A DNA stretch of 64,000 bases from Actinomycetes bacterium. Its GTDB lineage: Bacteria; Actinomycetota; Acidimicrobiia; Acidimicrobiales; Palsa-688. The notes below the pieces were generated by a model. It searched no databases. It had not been told where the DNA came from and was given only the letters and a program-made list of their open reading frames with translations. Shown here piece by piece: positions 1-10,267 of the stretch. The stretch's first letter is position 1; every line of letters starts with the position of its first letter. The stretch lies in NCBI GenBank assembly GCA_021787365.1, contig JAJYMB010000144.1:124001-188000 (forward strand), in the 5' to 3' direction. The position numbers and the translations under genes were made by a program.

Positions 1-1043
1 GACTCCAGGGCGCCGGCCGCACCGAGAGTATGCCCGGTCATGGACTTGGTGGAGGACACGGGCGGCACCCGCTCACCGAAGACACGCTTGAGCGCCAGCG
101 TCTCGATCCTGTCGTTGGGAGGTGTCGACGTGCCGTGGGCATTGACGTAACCGACGTCGCGAGGGCCCAAGCCGGCGTCTGCCAGCGCAGCGAACATGGC
201 CCTGACGGCCCCGTCGCCGGTCGGGTGAGGTTGGGTGATGTGGTAGGCGTCGGAGGTGGCGCCGTAGCCTACGAGCTCGGCGATGATGGGGGCACCGCGG
301 CTCAGGGCCAACTCGCGCTCTTCGAGCACGAGCGTCGCCGCCGCTTCGCCGAGCACGAAGCCGTCGCGCTCGGCGTCAAAGGGCCGGGAGGCCCGCTCGG
401 GCTCGTCGTTGCGAGTCGACAAAGCCTTCATCGCCGCGAACCCGGCCACGCCGAGTGGGGTTATGGCAGCTTCACTGCCCCCGCAGACCATGACGTCGGC
501 CCTACCTAGCTGGATGGTGTCGAAGGCCGTGCCGATGGCGTGGGCCGACGCCGAGCAGGCGGTCACCGTGCAGCAGTTGTAGCCGAGGAGCCCCCACTCC
601 ATGGCGATCTCGCCGGCGGCCATGTTGGGGATCATCATGGGCACTACGTAGGGGTTGACCCACTCGGGGCCCCGGTTGACGAGCGTGCGCATCCCGTCTT
701 CCCAGGTCTTCAAGCCCCCGATGCCGGTCGCGTACACCACCCCCGTGCGCTCGGCGGCCGAGGCGACATCGAGCTTGGACGCCTCGACTGCCTCCTTGGT
801 CGCCACCAGGGCCAGCTGGACCACCCGGTCGAGGTGCCTGGCCCGCCGGCGCCCCAACGTCGCAGCCGGGTCGAAGCCTCGCACCTCGGCCGCGATCTTG
901 ACGGGGGACTCGCCGGCATCGAAGGCGGTGATGCGGCTCACCCCGCTTCGCCCTGCCACCAGCGCCTGCCAGGTCTCTTCCAGGTCCAGGCCGAGGGGGC
1001 TGATCACGCCCAAGCCCGTCACGACAACGCGCCGGCTACCCAT
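1..1043 (-). CDS. fabF: 3-oxoacyl-ACP synthase II (KAS II), C-terminus cut by window edge
   Basis: Reverse-strand translation from CAT at 1041-1043 gives [18 protein letters not shown]...[16 protein letters not shown]...[12 protein letters not shown]...[15 protein letters not shown], classic KAS II motifs. Not in the ORF track because it runs off the edge. Confidence 0.95.
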   Translation of the reverse strand, partial: MGSRRVVVTGLGVISPLGLDLEETWQALVAGRSGVSRITAFDAGESPVKIAAEVRGFDPAATLGRRRARHLDRVVQLALVATKEAVEASKLDVASAAERTGVVYATGIGGLKTWEDGMRTLVNRGPEWVNPYVVPMMIPNMAAGEIAMEWGLLGYNCCTVTACSASAHAIGTAFDTIQLGRADVMVCGGSEAAITPLGVAGFAAMKALSTRNDEPERASRPFDAERDGFVLGEAAATLVLEERELALSRGAPIIAELVGYGATSDAYHITQPHPTGDGAVRAMFAALADAGLGPRDVGYVNAHGTSTPPNDRIETLALKRVFGERVPPVSSTKSMTGHTLGAAGALE

Positions 1044-1154
1044 CGTCCTCGAATCCTAGGTGACCCAAACGTGCCCGGATGTTACCGGCCCTCCGCTGGG
1101 CCCCGGTGCTGGTCCGGCGGCGGGCGCGGCCGCGCACCTAGGGGGCCGAAGGCG

Positions 1155-1214
1155 GGCCGGCGGGGCTGGCCGGCGGGGCGGGCCGGCGGGGCGGGCCGGC
1201 GGGGCGGGCCGGCG
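1155..1214. repeat. GC-only 13-nt tandem repeat (ggccggcggggcg, about 4.6 copies)
   Basis: Directly read: ggccggcggggct/ggccggcggggcg x3/ggccggcg, upstream of fabF. Confidence 0.9.
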
Positions 1215-1263
1215 AGCCAAACGGCTGAAGTGCTCAAAAAGCTGATGAACGTAGATCATAAAA

Positions 1264-1320
1264 GGCCACATTCACAAGATTTGAACGATAAAAGTGACCT
1301 CATTTCTGACCGATGTGGCC
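1264..1320. other. AT-rich intergenic island bounded by perfect 8-bp inverted repeat GGCCACAT...ATGTGGCC
   Basis: GGCCACAT 1264-1271 and ATGTGGCC 1313-1320 flank an unusually AT-rich stretch in a high-GC region. Confidence 0.6.
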
Positions 1321-1478
1321 TGGGCACCACCACATCCACCAGGTTCTTGTCAGCCGGTTGCGCGTTCGACCCACCCAGACGAGTGCCTCGCCGCGGCGCC
1401 CTACCCATGCCCGTCCTGTGATTGGTCGAGGAAAGGCGCCGGCGACGCTCGGCGCCGCGCCCGCGGTAGCGTTGCCTG

Positions 1479-1682
1479 ATGGCCTCGACCGACCGCCCCA
1501 TGGCACAGAGGGATCCCGAAGTCCCGGAAGCGGACGCCTTGGAGCAGTCCGAGCCCGCGGCGCCCGGCCCCGCCAACGGTGACTCCGAACCCGTCCCGCG
1601 ACCGGTGATGAGCTTCGAAGTGCCCGAAGCTGACGCCATCGAGCAGTCCCAAGAAGTACCCGAAGACGACGACTGGCGCTAA
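1479..1682 (+). CDS. small acidic protein (67 aa) with duplicated EVPEADA(L/I)EQ motif
   Basis: ATG ORF MASTDRPMAQRDPEVPEADALEQ...FEVPEADAIEQSQEVPEDDDWR; internal motif repetition and acidic composition argue for real coding. Confidence 0.6.
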   Translation: MASTDRPMAQRDPEVPEADALEQSEPAAPGPANGDSEPVPRPVMSFEVPEADAIEQSQEVPEDDDWR

Positions 1683-1750
1683 GGCCGCGAGGCTGGCGAC
1701 GGGCGCTCGCCGGCAGCACACCGACGCTGGTCGGGGCCTGGGCCCCCGGG

Positions 1751-1827
1751 GTCAGGCCCGCTTCGCCGGACCTCGAGGGTCAGGCCCGCTTCGCCGGATC
1801 CCGGGGCCCTACAGTCAGGCCCGCTTC
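1751..1827. repeat. three copies of GTCAGGCCCGCTTC including the 3' end/stop codon of uvrD
   Basis: 14-mer at 1751-1764, 1779-1792 and 1814-1827 (the last contains the uvrD stop). Confidence 0.9.
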
Positions 1828-4343
1828 AAAGGGGTCAGGTGGAGGCTGAAGCGCTTCTCGCCGGCACTCGGGAACCTGATCGTCGCCTCGGCCTCTTGGC
1901 CCTCCCCGCTCACCTCGATCACCACCCCTTCGCCATAGCGCGCGTGCACGACGGCCTCGCCGGCCCGCAGCCCGAGCTGCTCTGCCCCCGTGCCGTGCAC
2001 TGGCGCACCCGGCCGGCCCCGCCGGAGCGCCGCCTCGACGAGCTCGGAACGTACCTCGGCGCGTGAGCGGCCCGTGAGCGCGCGCCGCTGGCGCCCGACC
2101 CCCTCCTTGCCGAACAGGTGCTCGGGGATCTCGTTCACGAAGCGGCTCGGCGCGTTGTACTGTACGGCACCCCACAAGCTCCGACACCAGGCGTAGGAGA
2201 GGTAGAGGCGCTCCCTGGCCCGTGTGACCCCCACGTAGCAGAGGCGGCGCTCCTCTTCGAGCTCATGGTCTTCGCCAAGGGCGCGAAGGTGCGGGAAGAT
2301 GCCCTCTTCCATGCCAGCCATGAAGACGACCGGGTACTCGAGGCCCTTGGCTGTGTGCAGAGTCATGAGCGTGACGGCCGAGCCGTCCCCTTCCACCTCA
2401 TCGGCATCCGTGACCAGGCTCGCCTCCTCCAAGAACTCCTCGAGGCTGCCGGCCTGCCACGCCGCCCCCAGCAGCTCCTCAACGTTTTCCACCCGCCCCT
2501 CGATCTCTACCGGCGTCGCGTCCTCGGCTCGCAGCTCCTCCAGGTAGTGGGTCCGGTCCAAGACGGCCTGGAGGAGCTCGCCGGCGCCGGCGCCTTGGGG
2601 GACCTCGTCGGCAGAGGCCAGGATCTCGTCGAAGGCGTCGGCGGGGCGTGCACCCGTAGCGCTCCCGGCTATGGCCTCCTCGGCGCCGGCACCCCTAGCG
2701 CTCCCGGCTATGGCCTCCTCGGCGCCGGCACCCCTAGCGCTCCCGGCCACGCCTACCTCGCCGGCACTGCTCCGCCCCTCGCCGGCACTGCTCCGCCCCT
2801 CGCCGGCACTGCTCCGCCCCTCGCCGGCACTGCTCCGCCCCTCGCCGGCACTGCTCCGCCCCTCTCCGGCGCCGGCCTCCCGCCCAGCCTCATCGGGCCG
2901 GCCGGCGCCGGCGAGCATCGCCCGCAACCCCGTCATGAGCTGCAGGAACGAGCTCACGCCGGCGAGCGCCCTCCCGGAAACGCCCGCTTCTTGGGCATGG
3001 GAGAGCGCCTCACTGAAGGGCACCCCGTTGCCTGTCGCCCAGGCGTCCAGTTTGGCGACGCTCGTGTCTCCCACGCCCCGCCGGGGAACGTTGAGGACCC
3101 TCTTCGTCGAGACTTCGTCGTCGGGGTTCGCGATCGCGTGGAGGTAGGCGAGAAGGTCCTTCACCTCGCGGCGTTCGTAAAACCGGGCGCCGCCGGCGAC
3201 CTTGTAGGGGACCTGACGCCGGGCCAGCTCTTCCTCTATGGCCCTGCTCTGGGCGTTGGTCCGGTAAAACACCGCGAAGTCGCCCCAGCGGTACCCGTGC
3301 TCCGCCCGCTGGCGCTCGATCTCGCCGACGATGAAGGAAGCCTCGTCGTGCTCGTCTTCGGCGACGTAGCGGGCCAGGCGCTCGCCGGCGCCCTGGTCGG
3401 TCCAGAGCTCCTTCGGCTTGCGGGCCAGGTTGTTGGAGATGACCGCGTTGGCGGCATCGAGGATCGTCTGGGTGGAACGGTAGTTGCGGTCCAGCACGAC
3501 GACGGTGGCGTCGGGGAACGCCCGCTCGAACTCCAAGATGTTGCGTACGTCGGCGCCCCGCCACCCATATATGGCTTGGTCCGAGTCGCCCACCACCGTC
3601 ACCTGGTGGTGGCCGCCGCCCAGGGCCAGGACAATCTCGTTTTGAGCGTGGTTGGTGTCCTGGTACTCGTCGACGAGCAGGTGAGCGAAGCGCTCCCGGT
3701 AGGGCTCCAGGACCTCGGGATGCTGGTGGAACAGCTGCACCGTCGCCATGAGCAGGTCATCGAAGTCGAGGGCGTTGGCCGCGGCCAACCTCTTTTGGTA
3801 CTCGGCGTAGACATCGGCCACCCTGCGCTCGAACGGCGACCGCCGGGTCCTCTCCGCGTACTCGGCCGGCCCGAACAGCTCGTTCTTGGCCGACGAGATG
3901 GCTGCGTGCACCGCCCGGGGAGGGAACTTCTTGTGGTCCAAGCCGAGATCGCGCACTACGTAACCGGTGAGCCTCACGGCGTCGGCCTGGTCATAGATGG
4001 AAAACGAACGCTGCCGCCCGAGCACGGCCGCCTCCCGGCGCAATATCCGCACGCACGCAGCGTGGAACGTGGAGATCCACATACGCTCGGCCACGGGGCC
4101 CACCAGGGACGCGACACGTTCGCGCATCTCGTCGGCCGCTTTGTTGGTGAAAGTGATGGCAAGGATGCCGAAAGGAGAAATGCCTTTTTCACGCACCAGC
4201 CACGCGACACGGTGCGTGAGGACCCGGGTCTTACCCGAGCCGGCGCCCGCCACCACGAGCAGCGGGCCGCCTTCGTGGGTCACTGCCTGGAGCTGCGCGG
4301 GGTTGAGGCCCTCCAAGAAGTCCTGGGTACTCGTGACCGGCAA
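1815..4343 (-). CDS. pcrA: UvrD/PcrA-type superfamily 1 ATP-dependent DNA helicase with low-complexity repeat linker
   Basis: LNPAQLQAVTHEGGPLLVVAGAGSGKTRVLTHRV, LLVDEYQDTNHAQ, VVGDSDQAIYGWRGAD, TLHTAKGLEYPVVFMAGMEEGIFPH. Confidence 0.96.
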   Translation of the reverse strand: MPVTSTQDFLEGLNPAQLQAVTHEGGPLLVVAGAGSGKTRVLTHRVAWLVREKGISPFGILAITFTNKAADEMRERVASLVGPVAERMWISTFHAACVRILRREAAVLGRQRSFSIYDQADAVRLTGYVVRDLGLDHKKFPPRAVHAAISSAKNELFGPAEYAERTRRSPFERRVADVYAEYQKRLAAANALDFDDLLMATVQLFHQHPEVLEPYRERFAHLLVDEYQDTNHAQNEIVLALGGGHHQVTVVGDSDQAIYGWRGADVRNILEFERAFPDATVVVLDRNYRSTQTILDAANAVISNNLARKPKELWTDQGAGERLARYVAEDEHDEASFIVGEIERQRAEHGYRWGDFAVFYRTNAQSRAIEEELARRQVPYKVAGGARFYERREVKDLLAYLHAIANPDDEVSTKRVLNVPRRGVGDTSVAKLDAWATGNGVPFSEALSHAQEAGVSGRALAGVSSFLQLMTGLRAMLAGAGRPDEAGREAGAGEGRSSAGEGRSSAGEGRSSAGEGRSSAGEGRSSAGEVGVAGSARGAGAEEAIAGSARGAGAEEAIAGSATGARPADAFDEILASADEVPQGAGAGELLQAVLDRTHYLEELRAEDATPVEIEGRVENVEELLGAAWQAGSLEEFLEEASLVTDADEVEGDGSAVTLMTLHTAKGLEYPVVFMAGMEEGIFPHLRALGEDHELEEERRLCYVGVTRARERLYLSYAWCRSLWGAVQYNAPSRFVNEIPEHLFGKEGVGRQRRALTGRSRAEVRSELVEAALRRGRPGAPVHGTGAEQLGLRAGEAVVHARYGEGVVIEVSGEGQEAEATIRFPSAGEKRFSLHLTPLKRA
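2661..2862. repeat. in-frame coding minisatellites: two 39-nt units then five 21-nt units (GEGRSSA)
   Basis: 39-nt units 2661-2699 and 2700-2738; 21-nt unit tcgccggcactgctccgcccc x5 at 2758-2862. Confidence 0.93.
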
Positions 4344-4411
4344 ATGGCCGGCTTGTGCTGCCCGCGGCCCTGTGCCAGCGGGCCCAGTCTCCGGAGCGCC
4401 AGCCCCCGTGG

Positions 4412-5572
4412 TCAGTGCCCCATCCCTACGCGCTGGGAAAGCTGAAGCGCTTTGCCCTCAGTGAGAAGTGCCGGGGCCACCATCACCTCTGCCTTCTGGA
4501 ACTCCTTCAAGGTCTCGTATCCACAGGTCGCCATCGAAGTCCTGAGCGCCCCGAAGAGGTTGAGGCGCCCGTCGTTGTCGTGCGCCGGCCCCACCAAGAT
4601 CTCCCGCAAGCTGCCCCGCACCTCGGTCTTGACCCGAGCACCGCGTGGCAACGTGGGGTGGAACGTCGCCATCCCCCAGTGGTAGCCGTGGCCCGGTGCC
4701 TCCGTCGCTGCGGCCAGAGGCGAGCCGAGCATAACGGCGTCCGCCCCGCACACGATCGCCTTGGCGACGTCGCCGCCGGTTGCCATCCCGCCGTCCGCGA
4801 TCACCTGGACGTAGACACCGGTCTCGTCGAGGTGCTGGGCGCGAGCAGCCCTCGCGTCCGCGATCGCGGTCGCTTGCGGGACGCCGATGCCGAGCACCCC
4901 CCTGGTCGTGCAGGCATGGCCCGGTCCCACGCCCACCAGGACGCCGGCCGCGCCGGTCCGCATGAGGTGGAGCGCGGCTTGGTAGGAAGCGCAGCCCCCG
5001 ACGATCACGGGCAGCTCGTACTCGCGGATGAAGCGCTTCAGGTTGAGAGGCTCCGAGGTCTTGGAGACATGCTCGGCAGACACAACGGTCCCCTGCACCA
5101 CGAACAAGTCGAGCTCCGCCTCCACCAAGGTCTTCGCGAACTGCGTAGTGCGTTGGGGGGTGAGCGACGCGCACGCGACCACGCCGGCAGCCTTGATCTC
5201 ACGTATGCGGGCTGATATCAGCTCGGCCTTGATCGGCTCGGAGTAGATCTGCTGCATCCGGGCGGTCGCTTTGTCCGGCGCCAGCTGAGCTATCTCCTCG
5301 AAGTAGGGCTCGGGGTCCTCGTAACGGGCCCACAGGCCCTCCAGGTTGAGCACGCCCACGCCCCCGAGACGCCCGATCTCTATCGCGGTAGAAGGGCTCA
5401 CCACGCCGTCCATGGCGGCGCCCATCAAGGGCAGCTCGAAGCGGAAAGCATCGATCTCCCAAGAGATATCCACGTCCTCGGGGTCCCGCGTCCGCCTGCT
5501 CGGGACGATGGCTATGTCGTCGAAGCCGTAGGCGCGCCGTCCCGATTTGCCCTTGCCGATCTCGATCTCCAC
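4412..5572 (-). CDS. guaB3: GuaB3-family IMP dehydrogenase-like protein
   Basis: MEIEIGKGKSGRRAYGFDDIAIVPSRRTRDPEDVDISWEIDAFRFELPLMGAAMDGVVSP...IADGGMATGGDVAKAIVCGADAVMLGSP. Confidence 0.9.
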   Translation of the reverse strand: MEIEIGKGKSGRRAYGFDDIAIVPSRRTRDPEDVDISWEIDAFRFELPLMGAAMDGVVSPSTAIEIGRLGGVGVLNLEGLWARYEDPEPYFEEIAQLAPDKATARMQQIYSEPIKAELISARIREIKAAGVVACASLTPQRTTQFAKTLVEAELDLFVVQGTVVSAEHVSKTSEPLNLKRFIREYELPVIVGGCASYQAALHLMRTGAAGVLVGVGPGHACTTRGVLGIGVPQATAIADARAARAQHLDETGVYVQVIADGGMATGGDVAKAIVCGADAVMLGSPLAAATEAPGHGYHWGMATFHPTLPRGARVKTEVRGSLREILVGPAHDNDGRLNLFGALRTSMATCGYETLKEFQKAEVMVAPALLTEGKALQLSQRVGMGH

Positions 5573-5640
5573 GCTGCCATCCTCTCGTCGCCGGGTGTGG
5601 TGCTACCCGAGTCTATTGAGCGGGCGGGCGCGAACCGGAG

Positions 5641-5985
5641 CTAGGCGCCGGAGAGCCCGATGGCGATCCGGCCGGGCGCTTCGGCACGCGAAGGCCCCCT
5701 CTGGCTGCTCACACCCTCGGGCGGGGGCGGCTGGCCGGTCGAACGCTCGCTCGCCATCAGGTACAGGCCACCGCTACCCAGCCCGCCGGCCTGAGCCCCA
5801 GGCGAACTGGGTGCCGGGGACGCACCAGCCGCACGGCCCATCACCAGCTCGGCGCGCCGGGTCACCGGCAGCACGGGCGGCAAGGGCCGGTCATCGCGAA
5901 CCGGTGGAGGGGCGAGCGAACCCCCGCACCTGACACACGCGGTCCTCTCGGGGCCGTTGGGTACGCCGCATCGAGGGCAGGTCAT
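5641..5985 (-). CDS. hypothetical protein with N-terminal zinc ribbon
   Basis: MTCPRCGVPNGPERTACVRCGGSL, a CxxC...CxxC ribbon followed by a Pro-rich region. Confidence 0.55.
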   Translation of the reverse strand: MTCPRCGVPNGPERTACVRCGGSLAPPPVRDDRPLPPVLPVTRRAELVMGRAAGASPAPSSPGAQAGGLGSGGLYLMASERSTGQPPPPEGVSSQRGPSRAEAPGRIAIGLSGA

Positions 5986-6051
5986 GTCGCTACCAGGCTA
6001 TCCCCAAGCTGCCACAGAGTGTCCGCGACAACTTCGGCCAACCCCATCAGC

Positions 6052-6237
6052 TTACACGCTCGGCGCCCGGCTCGCGGTCTCTTCGTCGGGCCCGCCCGCG
6101 CCAGCCAGGCTCTCGAGCACCTGGCGCAGCCCGCCTGTCTTCAAGTTGGCGATCGCCCGCCCGGGCGTCACCTCTCCCCGCTCCCACTCCATCCACGCCT
6201 CGAGGAGCTTGGCCGGGTCCGGAGGAGGCAACTCCAT
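6052..6237 (-). CDS. small conserved hypothetical protein (start MELPPPDPAKLLEAWMEWERG)
   Basis: Internal ATG (CAT at 6235-6237) gives a compact protein; the upstream extension to 6372 is made of repeat DNA. Confidence 0.55.
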   Translation of the reverse strand: MELPPPDPAKLLEAWMEWERGEVTPGRAIANLKTGGLRQVLESLAGAGGPDEETASRAPSV

Positions 6238-6298
6238 GGCCCGCCACCATAGCCGGGCCACGACAGGCAACGTTCGCTTGGGTTGCGGCCAACGTTCG

Positions 6299-6346
6299 TG
6301 GGAGGAAAGAGGTCCATGGGAGGAAAGAGGTCCATGGGAGGAAAGA
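6299..6346. repeat. 18-nt tandem repeat (atgggaggaaagaggtcc, about 2.7 copies) downstream of LCP gene
   Basis: gtgggaggaaagaggtcc/atgggaggaaagaggtcc/atgggaggaaagag read directly. Confidence 0.88.
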
Positions 6347-6356
6347 GAGGCGTTCC

Positions 6357-8036
6357 TCAGCTGGTCGGGCACGCCCTTGGGTCCCAGGGCTGGTCGGTGC
6401 CCGTGGCAGAGCTCGGCGCTATGCCCCCAGGGGTCGGGACGGTGGTCGTAGTCGGGGCGACGTGAGCCTTGGAGCTGCTCGGGCCGCTGGCTCGGGACGT
6501 GGAGCTGGTGGTGGTGGGCGCCGTCGTGGTAGGTGCTGTGGTGGCCGTCGTGGTCCCGAGGCCTGTTGTCGTGCTCGTCTTCGAGGCCCCGGACAGCTTC
6601 GAGGTCACGCTCACCACGTTGCCCAGCTGCACCTCGACCGTCCCCGCCGGCACGGACGAGCTCTGCTCCATCATGACCGCGCCCGAGAGGTACTTCATCA
6701 CGTCGAGCGCTTCGGCAACCTGGCCTTGGTGGTACAAGACGTAGGTCTCGGTCGTGCTCGACGGCACCGTGCCAGTGGTCGTGCTCGCGACGTGGAGCCC
6801 GTCCGATGTCAGGGCTTGGCCGGCGGCCACGGCCGCTTCGTAGCTACCCGTGATGCTCTGAACGTTGACCGTCTTCGGCGCAACCGGTGCGGGCAGGGCG
6901 CTCGGGTCCCAGGCCCTTATGACGTTCATGTCGGCTGGCTCGACGGGGAACAGGACATCGCCCACGCCATAACCGCCGAAGTAGTAGTTGTTCATCGGTG
7001 CGGTGGGCAGGGTGGTCTCGGCCACGGAACTGATGTTCACGTGCCGGTAGTGCAGGACGAGCTTCACGAGCTCGCTCTTCAGGCCGGAGTCGACCGTTAT
7101 GTCACCGACTATGGCCGAGATGAAGCCCGGTGCCCTGAACGGGTCGGCGAGCCCTTCTTTTTTTATCTTGTCGGCGACGATCTTCAAGAACGTGTGCGTC
7201 CGGACGATCCTGGCGAGGTCCGACTCGGGGTCGTAAGGCCAGTCCGCCACCGGCTCGTGGACCCCGGGGGGCTCGTACTGCAAGTGGCGGGACCTCACGA
7301 GGGTGAGGGCGTAGAAGCCGTTCAGGTGGTGGCAGCCAGGAGTAGGGATGTTGAGCAAAGAGTAGGCATCGAACACGGGATCGGGGAAGTAGACATTTAT
7401 CCCCCCGATCGCGTTGATGACGTTGATGAGCCCGTTGAAATTGAGCTCTATGAAGTGGTTTATAGGGATGCCCCAGTCCTGCTGGATGGCAGCGATCAGG
7501 TTGTCCGGGCCGTTCTTGCCGTCGTTCAGGGCCGCGTCGATTTTTTGGTAAGACCCGACTGGGCTGCCCGCGGGCATGGGGGCGAAGAGGTCCCGGGGGA
7601 TCGACACGAGCGACGCGGTGTCGGTGGCCGGGTCGAGGTGGAGGATCATGATGATGTCCGCCAGCGTCCCCGACAAGGTGAGCGAGGAACCGAACAACCT
7701 CTGCTCGTAAGGCGTGAGCCCCTGGCGGGTCTGGTTGCCGATGAGCAGGATGTTCTCGGGCTTCAAGCCACCCGTGAGGTCGGCCTTGGGGATCGGGATG
7801 TTGCCACCGCCCGAGTAGTGGCCCTCGGGTGTCTCCCTGCTGGAGGGTGCCGTTGCGATCCTGCCGATCTCGTAACGGACGTACCCGTAGGCAACCCCGA
7901 CCGCGACCAGGCACAGGAGCACGAACACGTTGACCGCGACGAGAAAACGCCGGGGCCAGCGGCCATGCGACCGCGCTCGCACTTCCTGCCCGGTACCTGT
8001 GTCCTTCCGTGCGATATGGAGGGGCGAGTCACTCAC
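6357..8036 (-). CDS. LytR-CpsA-Psr (LCP) family cell-envelope protein with LytR_C-like C-terminal region
   Basis: N-terminal TM; ADIIMILHLDPATDTASLVSIPRDLFAPMP; LIAAIQQDWGIPINHFIELNFNGLINVINAIGGINVYFP; C-terminal VNVQSITGSYEAAVAAGQALTSDGL plus Thr/Ser-rich tail. Confidence 0.92.
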   Translation of the reverse strand: MSDSPLHIARKDTGTGQEVRARSHGRWPRRFLVAVNVFVLLCLVAVGVAYGYVRYEIGRIATAPSSRETPEGHYSGGGNIPIPKADLTGGLKPENILLIGNQTRQGLTPYEQRLFGSSLTLSGTLADIIMILHLDPATDTASLVSIPRDLFAPMPAGSPVGSYQKIDAALNDGKNGPDNLIAAIQQDWGIPINHFIELNFNGLINVINAIGGINVYFPDPVFDAYSLLNIPTPGCHHLNGFYALTLVRSRHLQYEPPGVHEPVADWPYDPESDLARIVRTHTFLKIVADKIKKEGLADPFRAPGFISAIVGDITVDSGLKSELVKLVLHYRHVNISSVAETTLPTAPMNNYYFGGYGVGDVLFPVEPADMNVIRAWDPSALPAPVAPKTVNVQSITGSYEAAVAAGQALTSDGLHVASTTTGTVPSSTTETYVLYHQGQVAEALDVMKYLSGAVMMEQSSSVPAGTVEVQLGNVVSVTSKLSGASKTSTTTGLGTTTATTAPTTTAPTTTSSTSRASGPSSSKAHVAPTTTTVPTPGGIAPSSATGTDQPWDPRACPTS

Positions 8037-8081
8037 GAGTTAAAGAGACATCCTAGGACGGGCCCAGGTTCCCGCCAACGC

Positions 8082-8117
8082 GGGCAGGCCCCGCCAGAGA
8101 TCTGGCGAGACCTGCCC
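8082..8117. terminator. strong hairpin downstream of groEL, candidate terminator
   Basis: GGGCAGGccccGCCAGAGATCTGGCgagaCCTGCCC forms a near-perfect stem between groEL stop and LCP start; no T-tract. Confidence 0.45.
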
Positions 8118-8172
8118 AATTACCGGCGGACCGACCTTCAGGGCGTGGAGTACCCTGACCTCTGCTCGGTCC

Positions 8173-10085
<1,913 letters not shown>

Positions 10086-10137
10086 GATCTCATCGCCTCC
10101 GTTTAGCAGATATCGCACCCGGGGCCGGGTGCTCTGG

Positions 10138-10164
10138 TTAGCACTCTAAGCTGATGACTGCTAA
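10138..10164. promoter_or_regulatory. CIRCE-like HrcA operator upstream of groES
   Basis: TTAGCACTC-TAAGCTGAT-GACTGCTAA, N9 spacer; one mismatch from the CIRCE consensus TTAGCACTC-N9-GAGTGCTAA. Confidence 0.85.
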
Positions 10165-10220
10165 AGATAGCGGGCTCTGGCGGCTAGCACAAAAACTTTC
10201 TCCGGCCCGGCGCCGGCGGG

Positions 10221-10267
10221 GTCAGGCGGCGGGGTCAGCCGGCAGGGTCAGCCGGCGGGTGTCAGCC
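10221..10267. repeat. 13-14 nt reiteration of the S9 peptidase stop-codon region (GTCAGSC x4)
   Basis: gtcaggc 10221, gtcagcc 10234, 10247, 10261; the last contains the peptidase stop codon. Confidence 0.88.

Noticed and set aside
540-1421. 293-aa plus-strand ORF
   Set aside because: Mostly antisense to fabF, the remainder runs through the GC 13-mer repeat.
2758-2862. Possible CRISPR-like array
   Set aside because: Five contiguous 21-mers without spacers, in frame within uvrD.
2118-4445. 775-aa plus-strand ORF
   Set aside because: Exactly antisense to uvrD/pcrA, no recognisable domain; typical high-GC shadow ORF.
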